Shown in pieces: positions 7,673-16,400 of a stretch of 64,000 nt of DNA. A program made the position numbers and the translations under genes. The first letter of the stretch is position 1, and the number at the start of each line of letters is the position of its first letter. This stretch comes from Streptomyces olivochromogenes (lineage in GTDB: Bacteria; Actinomycetota; Actinomycetes; Streptomycetales; Streptomycetaceae): positions 47,945-111,944 of the forward strand of contig NZ_KQ948474.1 of the NCBI RefSeq assembly GCF_001514115.1, given 5' to 3'. Below the pieces are notes generated by a model. It was given only the letters and a program-made list of their open reading frames with translations. It did not search any database and was not told the DNA's origin.

Positions 7673-8227
7673 GTGCGCACAGGCAGAGCCAAGGAGATGC
7701 GGAACCTGATCGGCCAGTTGGCCGACGGAGTGAGTCTGCCCGTACCCGCCGCTCCTGACGCGCTGTTCGACGCGCTGATCGCCGTGGTCGCCGACATCCG
7801 AGGCCGTGAGGTCGTCCTCCTCAAAGAGGAGTTCCCGCACCGCACCGCCACGGGACTGTGGCTCGACATGCCGGACCACGACATCGTCCTCATCGACAAG
7901 CGGGCAGCGCCCGTCCACCAACTGGCCATTCTCTGCCACGAGATCTGGCACATGATCAAGGGCGACTGTGGCCACCACGCCGCCGGGGTCCCCGTCGCCG
8001 CACGCGTGTTGAGCGACCGGGCCGATGTGCAGCGGACGGTGAGGGCCGTGGCCGCGCGAACCGAGTTCCACGAGCGGTCGGAGCAGGAGGCCGAGACCTT
8101 CGCCCTGCGAGCGGTGACGCATCTGCGGATCTGGCTGGAAGGAGAACCGGGCAGCCTCGCCACGGACCGGTCCCAGATCGCCGGCCGGATCGGCGCCTCA
8201 CTGGGACAGCGCCGGTCCCAGGTCTGA
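7673..8227 (+). CDS. ImmA/IrrE-like metallopeptidase (toxin-component-like)
   Basis: 184 residues from a GTG at 7673 with GGGGGAGAG just upstream. The zinc-peptidase signature HEIWH lies at about residues 89-93, inside VHQLAILCHEIWHMIKGDCG, with a further acidic cluster SEQEAETFALRA downstream that can supply the third ligand. The preceding DIVLIDKRAAP strand is also typical. Streptomyces homologues are often labelled toxin component of a toxin-antitoxin system, but the ImmA/IrrE class cuts or releases repressors, and the upstream HTH protein is the obvious partner. Only three bases separate it from the first membrane-protein gene, so they are co-transcribed. Substrate and trigger are unknown. 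Confidence 0.8.
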   Translation: MRTGRAKEMRNLIGQLADGVSLPVPAAPDALFDALIAVVADIRGREVVLLKEEFPHRTATGLWLDMPDHDIVLIDKRAAPVHQLAILCHEIWHMIKGDCGHHAAGVPVAARVLSDRADVQRTVRAVAARTEFHERSEQEAETFALRAVTHLRIWLEGEPGSLATDRSQIAGRIGASLGQRRSQV

Positions 8228-8230
8228 GAC

Positions 8231-9424
8231 GTGAACGCCTCGCGCTACTACATACCCGCGCTGGCCCTGTGGGCCGGCCTCGGAGTGAAACTGCCGGATC
8301 TGATCCGAACCCGGCGCGACCCCCTGGTCCGCTCGGTCTGCTGGGTGATCTTCCTCGGAGGCGCCGGATTCCTCTTCGCCGCCCCGCCCACGGTCGCCGC
8401 CGTGAACAGAGCGAGCGGCATCCCGAACCTCGCCGCCCCGCTGGACTACGTCATCGTCAGCGCCTACAGCGCCGCCTGCCTGCTGCTGATCCTTCACTGG
8501 CGCGGCGGCCCGGCCGACCACGTACGCCGACTCGCCCGACTCTGGCAGATCGGCTACAGCGTGCTGATCACCTTGATCATCGTCCTGTTCGTGGCCGGGG
8601 ACGCCCCCGTCGAGCGCCGTACGGATCTCGACACCTACTACGCCACCACGCCCTGGATCGGGCAGATGATCGCGCTGTACCTGCTCGGTCACATCACCGC
8701 GGCGGTGGCCACCACGGCGCTGTGCTGGCGCTGGGCGCTGGAGGTGCGCGGATGGCTGCGGGCCGGGCTGTGGCTCCTCGTGGCCGGATGGCTGCTGAAC
8801 CTGTCCTTCAGCACCCTGAAGCTGACCGCGGTGGCGGCGCGGTGGACCGGCGGGGACTGGGACGTGCTGAGCACCAGCCTGGCGCCCGGCATGGCGAGCC
8901 TGGCCGCCACCGTCGCCACCGTCGGCTTCACGGTGCCGCTGTTCGGGCCGCGGCTGGGCCTGCTCTGGCACACCGTGGTGACCTGGCGGCGGCTCGGCCC
9001 GCTGTGGCACGAACTCAACGCCGCCTCCCCCGGGAGTCCGCTCGCCGCTCCGATCCCCTGGTATTCGTCGTACGCCGTGCGGCTCACCAGGCGCGAGGCC
9101 GGCATTCAGGACGGACTGAACCTCCTTCGCCCGCATCTCGACGAGCGGATCCGCGCCCGGGCGCAGGCAGCGGCCCGGTCCGCGGGACACGGCGACGAGG
9201 ACGCCTCCCGCATCGGACTCGCCGCGATGATCGCCGCCGCCGTTCGGGTCCACCCCGAGGGCGCGCCCGCCGAAACCGCCGTACTCGACCACTCCGCGGG
9301 CCTCATGGCGCGCGCCACCTTGATGGGTGTGGCGCATGCGTTGCGTACGTCCCGCGTCGTCGCGGAGGCCCGCGCGGCCGCGGTGGCCGCCGCGGCCCCC
9401 GCCGACGAAAGAACCCCGTCATGA
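8231..9424 (+). CDS. MAB_1171c-type multi-pass membrane protein (DUF6545-like), copy 1
   Basis: 397 residues from a GTG at 8231, three bases after the peptidase gene. About seven hydrophobic segments occupy residues 1-250 (YYIPALALWAGLGVKL, VCWVIFLGGAGFLFAAPP, IGYSVLITLIIVLFVAG, LLVAGWLLNLSF and others). The rest is a soluble tail of about 150 residues starting LGPLWHELNAA and containing RLTRREAGIQDGLNLL. Between transmembrane segments lies a conserved loop PVERRTDLDTYYATTPWIG, shared with the next gene. The tail is the region described as DUF6545 in MAB_1171c family putative transporters; no transport activity has been shown for it to my knowledge. Its place between an ImmA-like peptidase and a flavin monooxygenase suggests sensing or handling of a lipophilic small molecule. 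Confidence 0.8.
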   Translation: MNASRYYIPALALWAGLGVKLPDLIRTRRDPLVRSVCWVIFLGGAGFLFAAPPTVAAVNRASGIPNLAAPLDYVIVSAYSAACLLLILHWRGGPADHVRRLARLWQIGYSVLITLIIVLFVAGDAPVERRTDLDTYYATTPWIGQMIALYLLGHITAAVATTALCWRWALEVRGWLRAGLWLLVAGWLLNLSFSTLKLTAVAARWTGGDWDVLSTSLAPGMASLAATVATVGFTVPLFGPRLGLLWHTVVTWRRLGPLWHELNAASPGSPLAAPIPWYSSYAVRLTRREAGIQDGLNLLRPHLDERIRARAQAAARSAGHGDEDASRIGLAAMIAAAVRVHPEGAPAETAVLDHSAGLMARATLMGVAHALRTSRVVAEARAAAVAAAAPADERTPS

Positions 9425-9548
9425 GCCCGCACGGCGTGGCCTCGCGCCGGCCCGTCCCTGCACCGGACACGCCCCGGCGGGCCACGGCGCCCATTCCGCC
9501 GTCCGATCGACCGGTCCCACATACATCCCCGGAAGGCAGGCAGGCCTA

Positions 9549-10754
9549 GTGGACAGCGGCATCGTCTTCTACATACCCGGCGTTCTTCTCCTGGTCGCCG
9601 CGGGACTGAAGCTGTCGGCGGGCACGGGCCTCTGGCGGGATTCCCTGGTCGCGCCGAGCAACGCGATCCTGCTGGTCGGCTCCGCCGTGTGCGTGCTGGC
9701 CGCCCCGCCCACGATCCGGTACGTCAATGACGCGACCGGCGTCGCGAACTTCAGCGCCCCGCTGGTGTACGCCGGCATGACGGCGCTCAGTGCGAGCTAC
9801 CTCGTCCTCATGATCCGGTGGAAGGGCGGACCCCCTGAGACACAACAGCGCGCCGCCCGGCTCGTACTGGGCGTCTACGCACTGGTCATCGCGGGAATCT
9901 GGGTCCTGTTCGTCCTGGCCGAGGTCCCCGTGGAGCGGACCCAGGACCTGGACACGTACTACGCCAACACCCCCTGCATGCGGGAAATGATCGTGCTGTA
10001 CATGGTCGCGCACACGGCCGCCACCGTCGCTCTCGCCGTCATGAGCGTGAGCTGGTTGCGAGAGGTGCGCGGTGTGACCCGCGTCGGTCTGATCCTGCTC
10101 ATCGTCGGCCTGACGTTCGACGCGGGCTACCAGATCGCCAAGTACGCGGCCATCGCCGCCCGCTGGAACGGGGTGGACTGGGATTTCCTCTCCACCGACG
10201 TGTCCCCACCGCTCGTCATGCTCGCCGGCATCACCACCGCGGCCGGCTTCGCCGTCCCCCGGGTCGGTCCGCCGGCGGTCGACAATCTGCGCGCGTGGAA
10301 GCGCTACCGACAGCTGAAGCCCCTCTGGGCGGAGCTGCAGACGCTGCGCGCGCCGACCGAGGGGATCATCCGCTGGTGGGATCCGCCGGTCGTGCGCCTG
10401 GCCCGCCAGGAGATCGGGATCTGGGACGGCGTTCTGGCCTGCGCGCCCTGTCTCGACGACCAGGTGCGCGCGACCGCGTACGCCGAGGCCGTGGCCTCAC
10501 TCGCCGCCGATGGCACCTCCGGAGTCCGATCACCGGACCAGGCCACGGTGGTGGCCGAGGCGGCCATGCTGGCCGCGGCCCGTGTACAGGTCTTGCACGA
10601 CGGTCGCGCGGAGGTACCGGCGAGAGCGGGAACCCTGGAGTCCATTTCCAGACCGCAGCGGATGGTTCTGCTGTCGCGCGCGCTGTCCTCGTCCCCGATC
10701 GTCGCCCGAGCCCGACGGCAGGCCGCCGCCCGTACGGCCGCCGGCCGTGACTGA
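9549..10754 (+). CDS. MAB_1171c-type multi-pass membrane protein (DUF6545-like), copy 2
   Basis: 401 residues from a GTG at 9549, with GGAAGG about a dozen bases upstream. A paralogue of the preceding gene: same order of about seven hydrophobic segments (FYIPGVLLLVAAGLKL, AVCVLAAPPTIRYVN), the same loop PVERTQDLDTYYANTP, and a soluble tail with LKPLWAELQTL and RLARQEIGIWDGVL, the counterparts of LGPLWHELNA and RLTRREAGIQDGL. The tails differ more than the cores, so the pair may form a heteromer or have specialised. A 124-base gap after copy 1 holds no clear gene. It ends 35 bases before the monooxygenase gene. Confidence 0.8.
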   Translation: MDSGIVFYIPGVLLLVAAGLKLSAGTGLWRDSLVAPSNAILLVGSAVCVLAAPPTIRYVNDATGVANFSAPLVYAGMTALSASYLVLMIRWKGGPPETQQRAARLVLGVYALVIAGIWVLFVLAEVPVERTQDLDTYYANTPCMREMIVLYMVAHTAATVALAVMSVSWLREVRGVTRVGLILLIVGLTFDAGYQIAKYAAIAARWNGVDWDFLSTDVSPPLVMLAGITTAAGFAVPRVGPPAVDNLRAWKRYRQLKPLWAELQTLRAPTEGIIRWWDPPVVRLARQEIGIWDGVLACAPCLDDQVRATAYAEAVASLAADGTSGVRSPDQATVVAEAAMLAAARVQVLHDGRAEVPARAGTLESISRPQRMVLLSRALSSSPIVARARRQAAARTAAGRD

Positions 10755-10789
10755 GCCTCCCGCTCCCGCAACAGAAAAGAGTGCACCCT

Positions 10790-12187
10790 ATGTCGTCGTC
10801 TGCCAGAACTGCCTCCCGCCGTACCGCGGTGGTCATCGGAGGGGGGATGACGGGCATGCTCGCCGCGGCCGTGCTCGCCGACTTCGCAGACGTGCGGATC
10901 ATCGAACGCGATGTGCTGCCCGACGGCCCACATCCCCGCAAGGGACTGCCACAGGCCCGCCATGCCCACGTGTTGTGGTCCGGCGGCGTGAAAGCCCTCG
11001 ATGACCTCCTGCCCGGCATCGTCGACCAACTCGTCGACCAAGGCGCCCACACACCGCGCATCATGACCGACCTGGTGTCCAAGGCCCCCTCGGGGCAGTG
11101 GTTCCGCAGATTCACCCACGCCCGCCACATCAGCCTCCTGTGCAGCCGTGACCTCCTCGACGCGGTGATCCGCGCCAGGGTTCTGCGGGACCACCGCATC
11201 ACCCTCCTCCAGCAGACCGAACTGCTCGCCCTGCTCGGCGACGGGGACCGGGTGACCGGCGTCCGTGTACGCGCGGATCAGTCCGAAACATCCCTCTCGG
11301 CCGACCTGGTGGTCGACGCGAGCGGACGCGCCAGCCGCGCCCCCGTCTGGCTGCGGGAACTCGGACTTCCTCCGGTCCAGGAGCGCACGGTCGACGCCGG
11401 TATCGGCTACGCCAGCAGGATCTACCGTGCGCCCGGCAGCGCCGCGGACGGCTTTCCCATCGTCAACGTCCAGGCCGATCCCCGCCGGATCCCCGGCCGG
11501 GGCGGCATCATCGTCCCGATAGAGGGCGGCCGATGGCTCGTGACGCTCGCCGGATCCCGCGGCGGGCAGCCCAGCAGCGACAACGACGAGTTCATGCCCT
11601 TCGCCCTGAGCCTGCCGCACCCCGTCATCGGTGAACTGCTCGCGAACGCCGAACCAGAGACCGACGTCATCACCACTCGTAGTACCGCCAACAAGCGGCG
11701 GTACTACGAGAGAGCCGCCCGCTGGCCCGAAGGCTTCGCCGTGCTCGGCGACGCCGTCGCCGGCTACAACCCCGTCTACGGCCACGGGCTCAGCGCGGCC
11801 GCGCAGAGCGTGATCGCCCTGCGCCACGTCCTGCGGCGACAGGATCTCGGCGCACCCGGTACCGCCCGGCGCGTCCAAAAGGCCGCGGCGCGGCCGGTCG
11901 AGAACGCCTGGAGCCTGGCCGTGGGGCAGGACGTGTTCTATCCGGACGCCAGCGACCAGCCGCCCACCCGGCTCGAACGGACCCTCGCTGCCTTCGTGGA
12001 CAAGGCCGTCGACGCCGGCTCGCGCAACCCCCACGCGCTGCGCATCCTCCTGGACGTGATGAGTATGGAGAAGCCGCCCGCCCGACTGCTCATGCCCGAC
12101 ATGCTCGCGCTGGTCTACCTCGGCCGAAAGACGCCGCCCCTGGAAGGCCCGCCCCTGACAGAGCAGGAGCGCAAAGCCACCTCGTGA
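10790..12187 (+). CDS. FAD-dependent monooxygenase closing the cassette
   Basis: 465 residues; the ATG at 10790 is preferred over a GTG at 10781 because AAAAGAG is better spaced for it. The N-terminal Rossmann motif VVIGGGMTGMLAAAVLADFADVRI is followed by RKGLPQARHAH, a histidine-rich segment typical of Streptomyces monooxygenases related to squalene epoxidase and geranylgeranyl-reductase families. The second FAD motif is VLGDAVAGYNPVYGHGLSAAAQSV (about residues 315-340), the usual GD box. Such enzymes insert oxygen into hydrophobic substrates using NAD(P)H. No carrier or reductase is nearby. Being last in the cassette suggests it makes or destroys the compound the two membrane proteins deal with; this is inference. 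Confidence 0.8.
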   Translation: MSSSARTASRRTAVVIGGGMTGMLAAAVLADFADVRIIERDVLPDGPHPRKGLPQARHAHVLWSGGVKALDDLLPGIVDQLVDQGAHTPRIMTDLVSKAPSGQWFRRFTHARHISLLCSRDLLDAVIRARVLRDHRITLLQQTELLALLGDGDRVTGVRVRADQSETSLSADLVVDASGRASRAPVWLRELGLPPVQERTVDAGIGYASRIYRAPGSAADGFPIVNVQADPRRIPGRGGIIVPIEGGRWLVTLAGSRGGQPSSDNDEFMPFALSLPHPVIGELLANAEPETDVITTRSTANKRRYYERAARWPEGFAVLGDAVAGYNPVYGHGLSAAAQSVIALRHVLRRQDLGAPGTARRVQKAAARPVENAWSLAVGQDVFYPDASDQPPTRLERTLAAFVDKAVDAGSRNPHALRILLDVMSMEKPPARLLMPDMLALVYLGRKTPPLEGPPLTEQERKATS

Positions 12188-12201
12188 TGTGTCAGCCGCT
12201 T

Positions 12202-12225
12202 CCTGCGCGGGATTGCCCGCGCAGG
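12202..12225. terminator. Bidirectional hairpin between convergent genes
   Basis: Perfect 10-bp stem CCTGCGCGGG with a 4-base loop ATTG, placed 15 bases after the monooxygenase stop and 23 bases beyond the stop of the opposing M23 peptidase gene. It can serve both. Confidence 0.7.
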
Positions 12226-12247
12226 CGACGACCGGCCCAAGGAGATG

Positions 12248-13354
12248 TCACGAGCCGGCGGCGAGCCATGGCATCGGGTCGGTGTACGTGCCGTCGACGA
12301 GTACCTCGAAGTGGAGGTGTGGGCCGGTCGACAGGCCGGTCGAGCCGACGAACCCGATGACCGTTCCGGCGTCGACGCTCTGGCCCGAGGTGACCTGAAG
12401 GGCCGACAGATGGTTGTACGTCGTCTCCACCCGTTTCCCGCCGATGGTGCCGTGATCGATCACGATGCGGTTGCCGTAGGCCTTGGTCATCGCCGCGAAC
12501 ACGACCTGTCCCTGTCGTGCGGCGGATATCGGTGCCCCCTGGGGCGCCGCGAAGTCGACGCCGGTGTGCAGCTTGGTCACACCGGTGAGCGGGTGCTGGC
12601 GCGTGCCGAAGGGTGAGGTGACCACGAGAGAGGTGAGCGGCGGTGCCAGTACCGCGCTCGCCGTCCCGCCGCCGGAACTCCCGCTCTCCACCCGGTCGTA
12701 CGTCTTGTAGCGCGGGAAGAGCGCCTTGACCTCGGTGACGTAGGACCGTGCCTTCGTGGGGACCTGCCCCGCCCGGGTCACCGCGTCCGTGCCCACCGTG
12801 TAGGCGGCGAGGGTGAGGTCGAGGAGCTGTCCGGTGACCGTTCCGCGGTTCTTGAGACGGGTGGCCTTCTCGGCGAGAGCGCAGTCCTCGCGGGCGAGCG
12901 CCACGATGGCGTCCACCGGGTCGCGGGGCGAGGACCGTTTGTTGCCGTCCTCGTCCTTGCCCCAGGTCCGCCACTGCGCGTCGGTGAACCCGGCGATCCC
13001 CGTCTCACCCGAGAGCGTGGCGAAGTCGCTGTCCCAGCTGGAACGTTGTTCGATCTGGGCCGCGAGGACGGACGGCTTCAGGACCGTGCACGTCCTGGCC
13101 GCCACACGCAGCCAAGGCACGTAGGCATCCTCGACATGCTCGGCGACCGCGCCGTCCGCGACCACCGCGCTGTTCGTACCCGGGTCCGGCGACACAAGAG
13201 TGGTCAACCGGCCCGTCGCCGTCATGAACACAGCGAACCCCACCACGGCGGTCAGTCCCGGCAGGACCAGCAGTGTGAACGGTCCGGGGCGGCGTCTGCG
13301 CCGGGTGCGCGCGGCCCCGGGCTCGGGTGGCGACTCGGGGGTCGTGATACTCAC
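12248..13354 (-). CDS. Membrane-anchored M23 peptidase with lytic-transglycosylase-like domain
   Basis: 368 residues. A basic cytoplasmic N-terminus (RTRRRRRPGP) precedes one transmembrane segment (about residues 26-46), so the enzyme faces the cell wall. Residues about 80-180 resemble a soluble lytic transglycosylase: VLAAQIEQRSSWDSDF carries the glutamate of the usual 'AxIxQES' motif, followed by GIAGFTDAQWRTWG. The C-terminal 130 residues are an M23 (LytM) endopeptidase with the zinc motif HTGVDFAAPQG (HxxxD), GNRIVIDHG and GPHLHFEV (HxH), all intact. The two domains would cut glycan strands and peptide cross-links, a known Streptomyces combination for growth or spore germination. It converges on the monooxygenase and lies 104 bases after the PKS gene on the same strand. 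Confidence 0.85.
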   Translation of the reverse strand: MSITTPESPPEPGAARTRRRRRPGPFTLLVLPGLTAVVGFAVFMTATGRLTTLVSPDPGTNSAVVADGAVAEHVEDAYVPWLRVAARTCTVLKPSVLAAQIEQRSSWDSDFATLSGETGIAGFTDAQWRTWGKDEDGNKRSSPRDPVDAIVALAREDCALAEKATRLKNRGTVTGQLLDLTLAAYTVGTDAVTRAGQVPTKARSYVTEVKALFPRYKTYDRVESGSSGGGTASAVLAPPLTSLVVTSPFGTRQHPLTGVTKLHTGVDFAAPQGAPISAARQGQVVFAAMTKAYGNRIVIDHGTIGGKRVETTYNHLSALQVTSGQSVDAGTVIGFVGSTGLSTGPHLHFEVLVDGTYTDPMPWLAAGS

Positions 13355-13458
13355 CAGGGGACGCTAGCGTTTCGTCCGCCGGACTTCAGGAGGAGTAGAG
13401 GCAAGGTCACGTGCCCGTTCGGGCACACCGCGGCGGGCGGCGAAACCCGTCGCGGCGT

Positions 13459-16400
13459 TCATGTGGTCCTTCCTCGGCCCGGAGCGAGCGCGTCGATCCA
13501 CTCGCGCACGGCCCGGGCCGTCGTCGGGGCGTTCTCCTCCAGCACACCGAGATGGCTGCCGGGGGTGTCCACCGTGTCGTGGGGGAGCGGCCACGACGAC
13601 CGCCACCGTTCCGGCATGTCCGGCAGTGGCTCGCAGGCGCGCACCAACAGGGTGGGAACCGGGGTGGGTTGAGGGTCCCAGCCGCGGAACATACGGGTGT
13701 ACGCGCCCAGCGCCAGCAAGGTCAGATCGTCCACCGCGCCGTCGAACCGCTCGCCGACGGCCGCGGGGATCCGGGCGGGCATCGCCAGCAGCCAGGGCTC
13801 GGCCTCCCGATCGGGGGTGACGTGGTACGAGTCCACCAGCACGAGTCCGACCGGGGGCGCGCCACCGGCTGCCAGCCGGGCGGTGACCGCGTGGGCGGCC
13901 GAACCGCCCATGGAGTGGCCCACGACGACGTAGGGGCGATCGCCCAGGTGCCGCCGGACGGTCGTGGCGTGCAGTTCGGCCAGCGTCTCCAGGTCCCGCG
14001 CCACGGCGACTCCGGTGTCGACGCCGGGGTGGCGCAGTTCGAAGACGTCCCGCTCGCCGTCGAAGGGGCCGGCGAGCCCCGCGTACCAGGGCCGACCGAG
14101 GTTGGTGGCGAAGCCGGGAACGCAGACGAGTGCCGGACCGCCCGCCCCCGAGGCCAGTCGCAGCGGCGCTGTCGCGTGCCGGGCACCCTCGTCGTGGCCG
14201 AAGGTGGGTGCGGCGAGGGACGCGCTCACGAGGAGGTGCATCGCGGAGACGACATCGCCCGTTTCGCAGACCTGCCGATAGAGGGTCGGCAGCGACCTGC
14301 CGGTTCCGCGCCGGCGCTCGACCGTCGGGAGCGCGGGGCGGGTCGCTTCATGACGCCGATCGCTCTCCGGCGGCCCGGCGGCAGTGGCATCGTCGGCCAG
14401 GGCGCCGCTCAGTTCGGCGTACACGTGCTCCGCGAGCCGCTCCGCGCTCGGCCAGTCGTACGCGACGGTGGCCGCCAGCGGGATCCCCGCGAGCAGGCTC
14501 AGCCGGTTGCGCAGCAGGACGCTCATCAGCGAGTCGAGACCCAGCTCCGGGAAGTCCCGGTCGACGGCATCGACCTGCGTATGACCGAGCACCGCGGCGA
14601 CCTCGGCGCGGACCAGTTCCACCAGGGCGGGCGCCCGCTCGGACGGCGGCAGTGCCGCCAGGCGCTCCCGCCAGGCCCCGGCGACACCCTCCGACTCCAC
14701 CACCCCCTCCTCCAGGGCGCTCACCACTCCGTCCATCGCCGTGGCCGTCGGCCGGGCAGGGCGCAGCAGCCCCCGCAACGGCGGCGGAACCGGGGTCCCG
14801 GCGGGCAGCGCTCCCGGCGAGCGGTCCAGCGGCAGCGGTGCGAGGACCGGCTCCCGGCCGCCGAGCGCGGCGTCGAACAGTGCCAGCGCCTGTTCCGGAG
14901 AGACCGCGCGCACCACCCCGCCGTGCACCCGGCCCGCGCGCGCCGCCATCCCGTCGTCGTCGGCCCAAGGCCCCCAGGCCAGGGACAGCGCGGGGAGACC
15001 GAGGGCGCTGCGGTGACGGGCGAGTGCGTCCAGGAAGGAGTTCGCCGCCGCGTAGTTGGCCTGACCGGGATTGCCCAGCAGTCCGGCGGCCGAGGAGAAC
15101 AGTACGAACTGCGACAGCGGCAGGTCCTTCGTGAGCTCGTGCAGCTGCCAGGCCGCGTCGGCCTTCGGCCGCAGTACGGCCGTCAGCCGCTCGGGGGTCA
15201 TCGCTTCCAGCACGCCGTCGTCCAGGACCCCGGCCGTGTGCACCACGGTGGTGAGGTCGGGCCCGAACTCCTTGATGAGGGACGTCAGTTGATCTCGCTC
15301 GGTGATGTCGCAGGCCACCAGGTCCACCCGCGCGCCCGCTCCTTCGAGCGCGGAGCGCAGCGTCTGCGCCCCCGGCGCCCGCTCTCCCCGTCGGCTGACG
15401 AGCACGAGGTGCCGTACGCCGTGCCTATCGACCAGATGCCGGGCCAGCAGCGCGCCCAGGGAGCCGGTGCCACCGGTGATCAGGACGGTACCCCGGCCGA
15501 GGGAGCCGTCCGCCGCCGCCCCGGGAGTGGCCGCGAGCCGAGGGACACTCAGCAGGCCGTCCCGGATGGCCAGTTGGGGCTCGCCCGTGCCGAGGGCGGC
15601 GGGCAGCAGCCGTAGCGACTCGGGCCGGCCGTCCACATCCACGAGCGTGAGGCGCCCGGGGTACTCGGCCTGCGCGGCCCGCAGCAACCCCCAGACCGTC
15701 GCGGCGGGCAGGTCCGGTGCCGCATCGGCGGCGCCACGCGTGACGACGGCCAGCCGCCCGGCACCGGCGAGCCGCGCACGCAACTGATCCAGCGCCCGTA
15801 CGGTCAGCGCGTGGGCCGCGGCGGCGGGGTCGGTCCCCTCGTCGGCGTGCGCGGACAAGGACACCACGACCACCTCCGGAGCGTCCGCGGACCCGGACTC
15901 CGAGTCCCGCTGTGGCAGGAACGCGGCCAGCCCCAGGTCGTCGGGTTCCGCCACCGCGACGACGGGTCCTTCGCCGACAGCCGGAACGCCGGTCCACCGC
16001 AGTCTGTACAGCTCTCCGACCGGGGCGACCCCCGCCGTCGGCACCGGTCGGGTCGTCATCGACTCCAGTCGGGCGACGGGCGCACCCGAGGGCGTGGCGA
16101 GGTCGAGGCCGACCATGTCCGGGCCGGTGTTCCTGATGCGTACGCGCAGCGCCGTGGCCCCGGTCGCGTGCAGTGTCAGGCCCTGCCACGCGAACGGAAG
16201 CCGGGCCGGTCCGCTGGGCGGTTCGGCAAGCAGTCCCGCATGCAGGGCGGCGTCCAGCAGCGCCGGGTGGAGAGCGTGACGCCGGGCCTCCGGGAGAGGC
16301 ACCGGGCCGACTTCGGCGAACAACTCCTCGCCTCGCCGCCACAGGGCCGTGACGCCCTGGAACGCCGACCCGTACGTGAGACCGGTGGTGGCCAGCCGTT

